Assembly (NCBI RefSeq): GCF_003201565.1
Contig: NZ_QJJP01000016.1
Coordinates: 18,208 to 82,207 of the forward strand
From: Nitrosomonas sp. Nm84
Lineage (GTDB): Bacteria > Pseudomonadota > Gammaproteobacteria > Burkholderiales > Nitrosomonadaceae
Length of the DNA: 64,000 nucleotides
Reading direction: 5' to 3'
Shown here one piece after another: positions 43,801 to 58,800 of this stretch (within the stretch, counting starts at the first letter, position 1; every line of letters starts with the position of its first letter). The notes beneath the pieces are model-generated. The model made no database searches and was not told the origin of the DNA. It saw only the letters and a program-made list of their open reading frames with translations. The translations under genes were made by a program, and so were the position numbers.

Positions 43801-46800
43801 TGCTACTAGTCCAGCGTGATAGCTGGTACCACAAGACAAAATCAGGAGGCCTGTGGTGTCTCGAAAAATTGCTTCTGCTTCAGCGCCAAATAACTGAGGG
43901 GAAATTGAATGGGCATTAAAGATCATTTCCAAGGTATTCGACACTGCAAGCGGCTGTTCAAATATTTCTTTCTGCATGAAATACTTGTAATTGCCCAGAT
44001 CGATCGTTTCTGAGGTTAAATTACTTTCTCGAATGGGTCGAGTTACAATCTTCCCGAGAATGTCTTTGACGCAATTCAAGATACGGTAATTATCGCTCGA
44101 TAGTTCCGCCACATCTCCCTCTTCTAAATAGATCATCCGCCGGGTCACTTGCAACAGGGCTGATGCGTCCGAAGCAGCATAATTGCCATTCTCACTGAGC
44201 CCTAGCAATAATGGCGCTCCTTTACGTGCCGCAATGATACGATCGGGACGTTTTTCTTCAACCACTACAATCGCGTAAGCACCTTGCAGTTTTGATACAG
44301 CCAAGCAAACAGCTTCCAATAAATCGTCAGTTTGTTCCAAATATTCTGAAATGAGATGAGCAATGACTTCTGTATCGGTATCGGATAAAAACTCAAATCC
44401 TTTTTTCTGTAACCGTTGCCGAATGACGTCATTGTTTTCGATAATGCCATTATGTACCACAGCAATTTTTCTCTCTTTCCCAGAAAAATGCGGATGAGCA
44501 TTACGTTCGCAAGGCATCCCATGAGTCGCCCATCGTGTATGGGCAATCCCGACCGATCCCGCTGTGCCTTCGATATTGGCAAGCTTCATCAATTCTGAAA
44601 CACGGTTGGTCGTGCGTAGTCTTTGTAAGCCATTCGCATCTGCCACTGCCATGCCCGCAGAATCGTACCCTCGATACTCTAATTTCATCAGTCCCTCTAG
44701 TAGAACAGGGACCACGTTATTTCTCGCTATTGCACCAACTATCCCACACATACAAATATCCTTTCATTATTCTTTAGCCATATAATGCAATATCTGCCTG
44801 GCCTAGCATTAATAAGCATTTAAGCTATATTGGAAATAGCTTATTTTGTTATGAAGATTGTTCAATTCTGAACTTTCCGATTCATCCATTAAGGAACTCA
44901 TTGGGAAATAGGTTCGCGTATTCTAAACGAGTAAAAGGCTAAAGCTTTTTCATTATTAAATAAATTGGCTAATTGCTTATTTCTTTCTAAGCATTTACTT
45001 ATGAAAGTACTGAATAACTAGATAGAGTTTATTAATAAATCATAACTATATGATTAAATTTATAAATAATATGTTTTTTGGCAAAATAGTGCACGTAAAT
45101 ACGTGAATTAACACCCAAAGCCGTGTACTATGATACGTTATATCAGCCAGAAAACTGCCCCTAGAAGGATTTGATACACCGCCAAGGATGATTCTTAATC
45201 CCAATAGTCGCTGAGTAAAACTGAGAGATTGCATACCGTGGGATGGGTTGTCCGAAGTTACAATAGACGTTATGTTCAAGGGCAAGGTCAGTATTGCAGC
45301 CACATATTCAGAACATACTGGTTGAGTATGGCTGCGCAGCTCAATGAGCAGAAAAGGAAACTGCTGGGATAACGTTCCCATTGCGAGCCTGTGGGGATCG
45401 TTGAAGGTAGGCAGATTGTATGGAATGCGATTTGAAACACGCCGTCAGGCAATGGATGAAGTAATTGATTGGCTTAACTACTACAACCACAGGAGATTGC
45501 ATTCGACACTGAATTACATCAGTCCAATGAAGTTTGAGCAAAATTGGCTTGTGGCACAGTTGGGAAAAATCGCATATTACGCGCGCTAAGATGTACGAAT
45601 TACCTAGGCAAGGTCACCTAAGTGATTACTTAGAGAAAAATACGTAATTTCCCAATATATTTTTGCATGAGAATTTCATACCCTGTTTACTTGAGGAAGT
45701 ATGTCATGAATTCTAATGAAACTGCTTTAAGCGAAGGAATTTTCCCAAGCTATTAGTATGACTCTGAGGAATTTATGAAACTGTAGTTAAGCACAGCGGT
45801 ATCAGCTATACCACGGGTAAGTTTTTAAATGATAAATGTCTCACTTACCCGCGCGGTAGTTCTTCAGAGTATCTTTCGAATGAATAAATTTATGTATCAG
45901 TAAATTAGTGTGATTTTAGATAATTATCAATAAAATTTATTGGGGTTAATAATGAAGAAGCCGAATTACCAGCATCGCACAGGGTGGTTATTAATAGTTA
46001 TAGTGAGCATTTGTATGCTTGCGGCAGCTATTCCTGTCAGTGCTCAGACTGTAACTAGTCCAGGCAACCTATTTGATCAGGATGAGATTGAGAAATCGAT
46101 TCGTCCAAGCATAGATAAAAAAACCAAAAATATACGCGATTTGGTGAACATCGAGAAAATGGGAATATTGCCTTCACCTCCCAGGCCCCCAAAAATCAAA
46201 CCAACCGAACCTAAACCGATTGGTAGAGTTGTGCCACCTGAAGACACGATTAAGGGTGCTCATCACTTACAAAGCTTGGATTTAACAAGCAATCGGGCAG
46301 CACTGGCGAGTACTCTTGCCGCGGATCCGAACGCACCATCAATTAACACTCTGATTCTATATGATACTAGTGGACCGTGGGGTTTCTTGGGAGAACTTTA
46401 CGCTCAGATGACTGCCAATCTTGTGTCCCATTTTGGGACATGGCAAGCTCATCCGGTGGGTACGTACACTGCTGGAGAAATGACGGGTTATAGCGCAGTG
46501 ATTTACATCGGATCAACCTATGATGAACCCTTGCCCCCTGCTTTCCTTACTGACACGCTGGCCGGAACTACCCCTGTTTTGTGGATGTACGACAATATTT
46601 GGCAGTTAACGGCGTATTCAGGCGACTTCCAATCGGCCTACGGATGGAATTGGGCTGGGTTCGATTTCAGTTCGATTGGGACCGTTAACTACAAACAGAC
46701 TGATCTGACCCGGGATCCTATTAACCAAGCTGGTATGATGACATTTGCCAATATCGACTCAACACGGGTGCAAATTCCTGCGATGGCGAAGCGAAGTAAT

Positions 46801-49800
46801 GGAACCAGCTTTCCTTGGGTAGTTCGTTCCTTGAATTTAACTTACATTGGAGAGATTCCGTTCGCATATGTAAATCATACCGACCGCTATCTCGTTCTGG
46901 CTGACTTGTTATTCGACTTACTGGCTCCCGGGACAGTAGAACGACATCGTGCGCTTGTTAGAATTGAAGATGTTGGGCCTGACGCTAATCCCCGCCAACT
47001 AAGGACTATTGCCCAGCAGCTCTTTAATCGCGGTGTTCCATTTGCAGTCGCAGTTTATCCTCGGTATGAAGATCCTAATGGGGTATACAACAACGGAGTG
47101 CCCGAGGCTTATAACCTTGCTGACAGACCCAATGTTGTTCGAGCTTTACGATTTATGCAATCCGTGGGCGGTACTTTACTTATGCACGGCTACACCCATC
47201 AGTTTGAAAACTTGATCAATCCCTACAATGGCGTTAGCGCGGAAGATTTTGAATTTTATACTGCTCACGTGGATGACTCTAATACGGTTAGATATGACGG
47301 ACCGGTTCCAGGTGATTCCGAAGCATGGGCAGCTAACCGCATTGCTTTATCTGAAGCGGCATTTGTAGCGGCTGGATTGCAAGTTCCAACAATCTTTGAA
47401 TTTCCACACTATGCTGGCTCGGTCATCGATTACATGGTGGTACAAGAGCGGTTTGGAATACGTTACGATCGAGGATTGTATTTTCCGGGTAATTTAAGTC
47501 AGCAACCCATTGATTACAGTCGACTTGCTGGGCAATTTTTTCCATACCCCGTTAAAGATATATATGGCAGTTTAATTATTCCAGAGAATCTCGGGAATAT
47601 CGAGCCTGAGCCATTTAATAATAATCCGGCTCGATTGCCGGCAGACCTGCTTGCTGCCGGTCAAGCCAACCTTGTAGTGCGAGATGGATTTGCCAGCTTC
47701 TTTTACCATCCTTATTTAGGTCCAAATATGCTTCTTCAAGTAGTGGATGGACTCAAGCAACAAGGCTACACATTTGTCACCGTAGACAGTCTCAAACCAT
47801 AATATCCTGCGTTATCTTTGACTCCTAGTGTTATGTCTAACACTAGGAGTCAAATTGAAGAATGTTCCGAAAAGTATTAGGTATTTAGTTGATTAGAATT
47901 ACCTTATAACCTTATAAAAATTTAAATGAATAAGAAAAAAATAGCAGTAATTATGGGCACACGTCCAGAAGCCATCAAAATGGCTCCTGTTGTATATGCT
48001 CTTAAACAGAGAACAGCTGATATTGAGACAATCGTTATCGCAACAGCCCAGCATCGACAGATGCTTGATCAGGTTTTATCCTTGTTCAACATTGTTCCAG
48101 ACATAGATCTTGATTTGATGAGGCCAGATCAAAACTTAAATGATTTAACATGTAGGGTATTGCAATTAATGCAAAAAACTCTCACAGACGTAAAGCCTGA
48201 TATGTTAATGGTTCAAGGTGATACGACCACAGTCTTTGCAGCTTCAGTTGCCGCATTTTATTTGAAGATACCTGTTGTGCATATTGAAGCAGGACTCCGC
48301 AGTCATGAGTTGTATAACCCATTTCCAGAAGAAGCGAATCGTCGACTAGCCTCTGTATTGACTCTAATTCACTTAGCGCCCACCTCACTTGCAAAAAAGA
48401 ATTTATTAAATGAAGGTATTAAAGAAGAAAATATATTTGTGACAGGAAATACCGTTGTTGACGCAATGTCGACACTGCTTGACGCTCCTTTCTCTTTTTT
48501 AGATTCCCCTCTCAAAAACTTACATCTTAATCAACATCGCGTTATCTTAGTAACCTCTCATAGAAGAGAATCGCTTGGAGAGGAATTAAGAAATACTTGC
48601 TTTGCGTTAAAGGAAATCGTTCAGCGTTTTCCGGATGTCATGGTGGTCTATCCAGTTCATTTAAACCCAAATGTTAGAAAAACAGTGATGGAAATTCTAT
48701 CTGATGTTGAACGTGTGGCCCTGATAGAGCCAGTTGATTATCAAAGCTTCCTATATTTGATGAGAAATGCGCATATCATTGTTACTGATTCCGGAGGGGT
48801 GCAAGAAGAAGCACCGACTCTTAAAAAACCGCTATTAGTGTTACGAAAACTCACTGAAAGACCGGAAGCATTTAATGCGGGTTTATCAAAAATTATCGGC
48901 ACATCTACAAACACAATAATTTCTGAAATCAGCTTGTTATTGACTGATGACAAAGCTTATCAGTCAATGATTGGCAGTAATCCTTTCGGTGATGGGAGAG
49001 CTTCCGAAAGAATCGCTGAATTGGTTGTGAGATGGGCAAGAAATGAAATGCCACTATTACTTCCTGAAAATGAATTTATAGGTTAATTTATAAATAACTC
49101 ATAGTTTTTTTATGGCATGGAAAATATTCCTTATTTCTTAGTTGTTATGCAAGTGTTGATGACATTTGTGTGTATTGTTTTTTTTATTAGTGGGCTTGAT
49201 GATCTATTTGTTGATTTGTACTTTTGGATTAGGCATTTTTATCGTAAATTTTTTGTAATGACGAAATATCAGCCATTAACAGAGCAACAAATATTAAATA
49301 AGCCTGAACAATTTATTGCAATCATGCTACCAGCCTGGGATGAGTCGGCAGTTATTGGTCACATGCTAAGGAACACTATTAAATCAATAAATTATACAAA
49401 TTACCATATTTTTGTTGGAGTTTACCCAAATGATCCTAAAACCCGTGTAGAGGTTGAGAAAGTCATGGCAGAAAGCGAGCATGTTCATCTTTGTATCACT
49501 GGAGATGATGGGCCAACAAATAAAGCTGATTGCCTTAATTGGATTTGTAATGGAATCAGAGCATTTGAACAAAGAAATAGAATAGAGTTTGCCTGTTTTA
49601 TTATGCAAGACTGTGAAGATGTAATACATCCTTTATGTTATAAATTATTTAATTACCTGTTTCCAAAGGCAGACATGGTGCAGCTGCCAGTATTGTCATT
49701 AAACCGTAAATGGTATGAATTCACTGGAGCACATTATCAAGATGAGTTTGCTCAGTTGCATTATAAGGATTTGCCAGTAAGAGAATCCATTACTAAGAGT

Positions 49801-52800
49801 ATTCCCGCGGCTGGAGTAGGAGTTGCTTTTAGCCGTAAAGCTATCGACGTGGTTGCGAAAAACAACAATAATCAAATTTTTAGCACCAATTCTCTAACAG
49901 AGGACTATGATTTCGGATTTAAGCTCAGAGAGTATAATTTAAAACAGATGTTTGTCCGCTTGTTTGTGGATAGAACAATAACTAAAAAATCTCTGATTAC
50001 AGGAAAAAAGAAGCAAGTCAAAGTTAAAGAATTAGTTTGTATTAAAGAATTTTTTCCAAACAAATTTTGGGCTGCTGTGCGGCAGAAATCTCGATGGGTT
50101 CTCGGAATCGGCCTGCAAGGCTGGGCGAATTTAGGATGGAAAGGTCCATTATCAATTAAATATATTTTGTACCGTGATCGAAAAGCTTTAATCACGAATT
50201 TAATTAATTTACTTGGTTATATTGTAGTTATGGTGGTTGTTGCAATCTGGATGATAATCAGCTTAGATCCTAATGCTTACCAGTATCCTCCTTTAGTGGA
50301 GGAAGGAACAATTCTATGGTATCTAATCGCAATAAATGCTTTTTGCTTGGGGCTTAGGATTTTTCACCGAGCCTATTGTGTTAAACAACTTCATGGATGG
50401 ATTCAGGCTTTTCTTTCTTTTCCAAGAATGGTGTGGGGCAATGTGATAAATTTTTTTGCTACTACTAGGGCCTTATCACAATATATAACATATCTAAGAA
50501 CAAAAAAAACCATCGGTTGGGATAAAACAGATCACGTTTATCCAGAAGATAATGCTTTGAATGTATTCAAACCGAAACTGGGAGAGTTTTTGACGGGCGC
50601 AGGAATTCTTACAAAAGCACAACTAGAGAATGCCTTATCAAAACAAATGGAACAGCCTCGCTTATTAGGGGATATATTATGCGAGTTGGGCTATATCCAA
50701 AAAGCTCATCTCGAAGGGATCATAGAAAATATGTAACTAAATTTCAGTACGTTAGAACCTGATGAGCAATAGGCTTTTAATCGTTAAACTATGAGGCTAT
50801 GGGTTTTGGATCGCTTTTATAAGATGAAGTCTTTGAAAGAAACAGATCATTTTTCAATTTCAGAGTCGACAAGAAATATTAAATGAAGCACATACCCTTC
50901 AAAAGTAGGCGCATTGCTAAAAACATGAAAAATCAATGAAACAGTTGTCGCACCAAAAATTCATTAGCCAACTCTGTCTCAAGATACCTGATTTCCCAAG
51001 TATTAGAGAATCGCACGTAAAAGCTTAGATCAAACATTGAAGTTGAGTCTGCCCTCATACGGTGCCAGCTCTTGCCTTGATAAGAGACCAATACAAATCC
51101 TCCTTTTCGGAGTATTAGTTAATAAAAAAACAGAACTAAAAAATGTTATTGAACTGGGTACTTAAATTAAGACTGAGGTTATTTTTTGTTGTATTGGGAA
51201 GCAGCATGTCCATGCTGATGATATTTGCTAGCCACGCTGCTGATCCAACATTGAATCAAACTAAACAAGAATATTATTTAGACAAATTAGCCATAGAACG
51301 ATCTGAAAGTTATTTGGATTCAATATTACGAAAATTTCGTAGTTTTCCACATTTGGATAAAGCTTATCGTTTAATGGATGAAAAAAAATATCCGGAATCA
51401 AAAATTGAGTTCCAAAGATTCTTTGAAATAGACCCCCTCGATATAAAAGCCAGGACAGGGTATATCATGATGCTATATAAAAACAAAGAATATAAAGACG
51501 TTATCCAACAAACGAGCTTAGCGTTAGAACAAGTTGATAATAATGTGATATTCCTTCTCTATCGTGCTTTAGCTCATAAGGCTTCCAATGATAATACTCA
51601 AGCGCTTAGGGATTATAATTCAATTATTGCAAATAGCCATGTTCTAGATGAAGATAAACTATTCGCACTAGAATCCTCCTTGAATATTTTATTGGAACAA
51701 AAAGCATATCGCCAATCTTTGGTTCTCCTTGATCAATATCCCATTCAAAAGAGAGATTTTTATTATTTCATGAGCCATGCGATGGCAAGGGAAGGCTTAG
51801 GTGAATATGATTTGGCTAGAGAATCGCTTGATGAGGCATTAATATATTCTAAAAGCAAAAATGATTCCATACAGGCTTATCTGACATTAGGAAATATTTA
51901 TAGAAAAAACTTTAAGACAGATTTGGCCGATGATGCATATCAAGCTGCATTAGCATTGGATAAAGATAATCCAGAGATATTAAAGTCATTATCTTATATA
52001 TATTATGACTTGGGTCATCTAGATAAAGCCATTGATATTATGAATATGCTTTTGATACAGCGATATGATGAGGAAGACCAAGAATTTTTGGCCAATCTTT
52101 ATTTTGCAAATAAAGATTATCTATCTGCAGCAAGATCGTATGAAGTACTACTTTTGAAACCAAAACAGGAATCTGATTTGTATCGTATCAATATATTGGT
52201 AGGTCATTCCTATAGTAATGCAAAAAATTACGATATGGCAGTTAAAGCTTTTCAGCATGCCACTGAAATAAAGCAATCCAGTGAGGTCATGCAATCTCTA
52301 GCCATTGCATTGGAGAATAGTGGAGATTTGGGTAAAGCCATTAAGGTTTATCGTGACTGGTTGAACAAAGAAAAAAGTGCGGAAGCATATATTAAATTAG
52401 GTAATCTTTATAGCGCTACCGGCGATAGAGATAATGCTTTACTTTCATTAGAGTCAGCACTTCAATCTGACGCATCTAAAGACGAGCAAAAGATTGTGTA
52501 TCAAACTCAAGGAGAATTGCTATACCAGAAAGGGAACTATACTCAGGCTAAAACTGCATTCCAAAAAGCAGCAAAAATTGATTCAAATGATCCAGAATTA
52601 ATGGCAAAAATTAAATCAGCTGATCTAGAATTACTGAATTTATCGGCCATGACGAGTTTAAAAACTGGCCGCCTAGAAGAAGCTTCAGAAACCCTCAAGA
52701 AAAGCTTGCAAATAAAGGAATCGGTTCATGCTTTATTTATGTTGGCAGAGGTCGAAAAAAATCTTGGAAACTGGGAGGAGTCAGTTGATATCTACCGTCA

Positions 52801-55800
52801 TTTAATTCAGCTAAACGAACTAGATTCAAAGCAAAAAAACAATGTATTAACAAATCTAGGGTTGATATATCTTAGTCGAAAAGATGAACAGCTAGCATTG
52901 GGATACCTAAAGTCAGCGGCTTCTATGGATGGGCAAAACTGGATCAACAACCGAATTCTTGGTAATGCGTATGCCGGTTTTAATCGTTGGGATGATGCGC
53001 TTGTACAGTATCAATCTGCATTATCAAAGCAAAACAATCTAGAAAATTTATTAAACTTTGCCCAAGCCAATGGCAAACTCAATAAAATCGATATTGCTAA
53101 TTATTATTTTCAACAAGCGATTGAAAAATCAGATAAGTATGAAGTTAATTCTCAGGATAGAAAAGCAGTTCTTGATACGTTTGGATATTTCTTAGTCGAT
53201 CAAAAGAAATATGATCAAGCCGTAGAGAAATGGCAACAATCCTTGCAAATCAGAGATGATCCGGTCATCAGAATGAGATTAGCTATGTTGCTTAGTTCTG
53301 AATTTGATGATGATCAATCTCTAAGTCAGCTAGAGTTAATAGATAGTGATAGCTTATCTGTGGAATTAAATGCTGAGCGATATGATTTTATCGCGCAGCA
53401 GTTTGCAAAAAGAAAGCAATTCTCCAATGCAATTAGAATTCAGACTAAAGCGCTTGAATTTGCTGAAACAGCAGAGCGACGCTATACGCTAGGGAATTAT
53501 TTCCAATCTGCTCAACAGAGTGAGGAGGCCGTTGAACAGTTTAAGCTTGCCGTGGACAAGAATCCGGATAATAAATTATTTTTAGCTGCCTTAGGTTATG
53601 CGTATTCAAATAATAATCAACCTGGTCAAGGTATCCAGACTCTTGAAAAAGTCGTAAATCAAGATCCTCAAGATCCTAAGAATTTTGGTTTATATAAAGA
53701 CCTAGCTTATCTTAGTCTAAAAAGTTCAGATAATAATGCGAGTAAGCTCTGGTTTAAACAAGCTATTGATTTGAGAATCGCGCAATTAAGCGGTAGACAG
53801 TTTGATACAGTTAATAAGGATACTGAACTTGTCAGTTTAAGAAGAGAGGTGAGAGAGTTAGAGGATAATTTTAATTTTACGGTCTACTCTGGATACAGAC
53901 AAAACAATAATACCGTAAACTCGATTGGGGCTCCGGGTGTTCTCGGTGGTGTTATTCCTTCCCAAGGTGGTGTTGAATTGAACTATCGCCCACCTATAAT
54001 CGGATTGCGAGATGGGCGAACCTTCACATTATTTTCACGTATGCTCTGGTCTATGGAACCAAATTCATTTAAGGTCGATTCGGAAACATTTCAATCTACA
54101 GTTGGAATTCGATATAAACCATTCCAAACACACAATTTTAATTTAAGTGCTGAAAGACTAATTAAAATTGGAGACGATTCTCAAAATAATTGGTTAATTA
54201 GAGGTATGTATGGATGGACAAATGGGTTTGATATTAATTACGGGAAAAAGTATTGGAATTACACAACTCTATTTGGAGATTTAGGTTATTTTGTTCAATC
54301 TCCTGCTTTATTGAGTTTCTTCGGAGAAGCCCGACAAGGAATCAGTTATCACTTATGGAAAAATATAGTTTTAACGCCACACGCAGTGATTGATGGGAGA
54401 GTTCAGACAAAAGATGGGAATCTATCCTATCTAGAAGCTGGCGGTGGACTATCTTTAAAATATTATTTTAACCAAACTATGTATTCAGCTCCTAAATCTC
54501 ACATTGAATTTTTATTTCATTATAAAGCTGGTATTGTAAATATTAGCAGTGGCTTTAATGCAATGGGGATCTTCAGATATTGAACATGAAATAGAAGTAT
54601 TAGATTTAAAAAATTTCATATATACCAAATGCAAGCATAATGTTCATAGTTAGGATCTTTGTTGATGTGACTTGTGATTATTGATATGGATTATAAATAG
54701 ATGATAATATAATTGATGTAAGTATTTGTACTATTCATAGTATTTTCGATGCTAGAGGCAAGAATCCATATATCACGTTAAATAAGACTGACATCTAGAA
54801 TATAAGTAATCATGGTTACGATCTGTTTTAAGGGCGGTCAGAAAACAAGTAGAGAAGCTGTACTTACCCAGAGAAAAGTCAAATAATCAGCATCTCGTCG
54901 AGAATGTTTCTTTAATTTACATTGATTGAGCGGTATTACATTAAAATATGCTCACTTATTCCTCGTCGCTGAAAATCAGATGCGCCACTCTACCAGGCTA
55001 TCCAATTAAAGGATTCTAGCGTGAGAAGTTTTTATTGGATATGTTTTTCTATAATAGTAATGTTTACTTGCAGTCGGTCTATAAACTCAAAAGAACCAGA
55101 GCCGACTTATCCAATACAAGGGACATTTATTCAGCTTCTTGAAAATTCGCACGGGCAATGGAGTGAAAATGAATGGATAATTTTTTTTTCGTATCTAAAA
55201 AAACTAAATATTTCTGATTTATATTTACAATGGACCGTCGCAGATACGCACTCTTTTTTCTACAGTAGCACATTCCAGACTGTTAAGCTTCCCCCACTAG
55301 AGACTATTTTAAGACTGGCCGAGCAGTTTGAAATTAAAGTTAATATAGGTTTAGTTTACGACTACGAGTATTGGAATCAAATTTCTAATAATTCAGATCG
55401 TGTAAAGATTTATTTAGACGAATTGCTGATTCGCTCAAAACTTGCTGCTGAACAAATTAAATCAATTGCCATAAATTATAAATCCTTCAAGGGTTGGTAT
55501 ATTACAGAGGAAATAGATGATCTAAATTGGAGATTGGATGACAAAAGAGAGCTCCTGTTTTCTTATTTAGAACGATTAAGTGACGCATTAGAAAAATTAA
55601 CACCTGGTTATCAAATTGCAATTTCAGGATTTTGTAACGGTCAAATCGAAATTACCGAATTTAATAAATTCTGGGATCAATTACTTAAGCGAACAAAGAT
55701 TAATTTGGTATTATTTCAAGACGGTATAGGGACGAAAAAACTGACGTTCTCCAAGCTTCCTGGTTATCTTGCAGCTTTTAAGAAGTCTGCAATTGATAAT

Positions 55801-58800
55801 GGCAGGAATATGGGTGTTATTATTGAAATTTTTCGTCAAATTGATGGTTATCCAATCAATAAAAACACATTTAACGCGGTTCCTGCTGGATTGTTAAGAA
55901 TCATCCGGCAGCGTCAGATTGCAAGTAAGTTTTCATATAATATAGTTGCTTTTAGTATCCCGAATTACATGATGCCCATGGCTGGCAGTTCTGGGAATGC
56001 TCTCTATAACAAGTATCTGGATGATATTGAAAAGAGAACTAATCCCTGATAAGAACTGACAGCTCAAGATATTAGGACATTGATTCTCGCGAATTAAGGT
56101 TGTGGTCCCATCAAAATGGCGTTATGTAACGCGTTTACAATGCTGGTGTTATTCATCTCTTGAGCGAAATACCACCAGAAGTAACCACCGATATAGCGAC
56201 TATGCATTTGAACTCGCGATGCTAGAGGGTAGAATTCGTAGATTAGGTCTAGCTCATAGCTTGAACCATTTTGTGGGTTGGCTGTTCCGATTTCTCCAAA
56301 ACCAATTCTTGCGTTCGGGTAAATTACAGCAAGTCTAGCAAAGACAGTCGCCCAGTCAGGCTTGATATTATTACACTGTTGCGGATACCAGCTCACAAAA
56401 ATATAGTCCACATTTAAACGCATTTTTTCATTTTGCGGATCACGCTGTGCAACGGCTAGATCGAGTTGTTGAAGGCTTTTGATCCAAGTAAACATCTCAT
56501 ATTGCGCAGCAGGAATACAGTGATTCTTCTGTCCTGGTTCACCGAAGTAAAAAAAAGTAATAGCCGTGGTAGCGCCAGCATCGTCCAGGACTTTAAAACC
56601 TGCACGGAGTTTATTTTTTACATTGGTACCGAGCCAGTCACCATTGATTTCATTACCTACTTCCCAAATATCCACAGAGTCTTTTAAACCGTTAAAAAAA
56701 GTCCGTGCTCTAGATTTGAAGGAATCAACCGTTTGTGACTTCATATCCGCAGAGTCTTGTAATTCCGCCATAATATATGCAGATTTTTTCATTGCGTTAA
56801 TCGCCGTAGAATAATCTGCAGGGATCGTGCCTGGATCCAACACCACACGAGCTGTGGCCATATGAGGAAATTTTTGCAGTGCGGTTACTTTAGCTGGAAA
56901 ATTGGAAACATTATCGAAAGTCACTCCATAGATGGGTGCAGGTACGGCACGACCGTATTGAGGAGTTTGTACTGGGCTCGGAGATGGAGATGGAGGAGGT
57001 AGTGGGACAGAATCAGCAGCTAAAATTTGTTCTACTTGACTACTGTCTTCATAATTCATTGTTGATACATAGAGTGTTTTTGAACCCAGCGAATTACCTT
57101 TGAAGAAGAAAGAAATGTTGTTTGTTCCGGCAAGCATTTGCAGTGTCGGAACCTCTGTTAAACAGCTTGAATCTTTATAAATTTTAAGGTCGGGGCTACC
57201 TTGATCAAAATAGATTTCCGTGTCGAAATCCACATTAGCTGCAATCCCAGACCTATCCTGAGCTTGAAGATTGACCACATTGGAACATTTCTCTAATTCG
57301 ATTGATTGCGGAGTCGTCAGAATCTTCATTTTAGTAACTGAAGCTGCCTGTAAACTAAACGGTAAAAATATTCCCGCGATAGCAATATAAATTATTGATA
57401 GTTCTTTAATTGATTTCATCTTTCCTCCAATAAGTTCTACTATGTTTGTTGTTTCCAAATAATCACATTCGTTAATAAATTCCGCTGCCACCTTCCAGTA
57501 CCATTAGGTTCCGGTTTAATTGCTTCAGGTATTCGTATAGCTTAAATCATGCGGTTCTCGGCTAAATGCGGGATAAACGATGGAATTCCACGGTATTTAG
57601 TTAGAGTCTTGCTAGTTCACTCTAAATGCACAGCAATGAGCCGCACATCGCGCTATATAGCTACGCTCGAATACACTGGCAATCTGCACAATTTCCCGAT
57701 CTCGGGATGAAAGTTTCTTCTAATACGCTGATATAATGGATTTTGTGGCGGCACCTCAGCATCCAGAAGAATACTATTGATGAACATACACGACGCATCT
57801 GTGCCCGTTTAACTATTGGATAACGAGGAAATCTAGTGACTTTATCAACCCGGCTGTCGAAGATAGGGCTACTGGCAGAAACGCCTACACGTCACTCATT
57901 TTTTATGATGTTTTGAAACGAGCCAGATATTATGAATTTGCTCTGTATATTGCTAACCACCACAGAGTGGATCGCTCTGGTTTTTGCGGAAACTATTTGG
58001 TTATAGTAAAATGATCCTGTTCGCATGCTCATTCTGCTGCTGATAAAAGTTTTTCTACTTCAGCAGTAGGAATATACCCTCTAGTTCTCAGCAGGTGCTG
58101 ATGGTTATACTAAGCCACCCGTTCCAATGTCTCCAAATCAGTGACCCACATCCTCGTCGCTCAACAGAGTTGCCTCTTCTAAATCCAAATTGCGTGATGT
58201 GTAATCAAGTTGCGGCCTGTTGAAAAAGCTGGTTCTATATCAAGGCTGGCTTATATAGAAGAAGTTTGGGTATGCACTAAAGTATTCAGATAATTTTGTG
58301 CGCTCAATATTTCTTTTCTGGATATAGGTATCTTCTTAGGAATCAACAAATATTAAGTAATTGCTTAACGATTCGCTTAATATTTTGAGCCATCGCAGTC
58401 CTCAGAACTTGTTGCGCAGTTTCAGCTGGCAGATAAACTTGGTTTCTTGCTGCGCATGAACCTTGTCAATTTCATGCTGATGTAGACTTCGATAGACAAA
58501 CCGAGCTCTACTTTTTGCTGATTCTGGCAAGCAATCAGATTGCTTAGGACACGGGCGGCAGCATCCGTCCATAATTCAGTATCGTTTGATCAGTCCGTTA
58601 TCCAGTTTCTCATAGTTCTTTGCATTGGTGACGATCAGTCTGACCATGATGCTTGAGCGCAGTGGGCATGGATTTGCCTTGCATTGATCATTTACCTACG
58701 GTCGATAATGAAGTCCTATTTTATTATCTACTCAACGTAGTATTTGAGGTTTTTCAACAGTCCGCTTGGCATTTAACTAGTACTCTCGATTAATGATCAA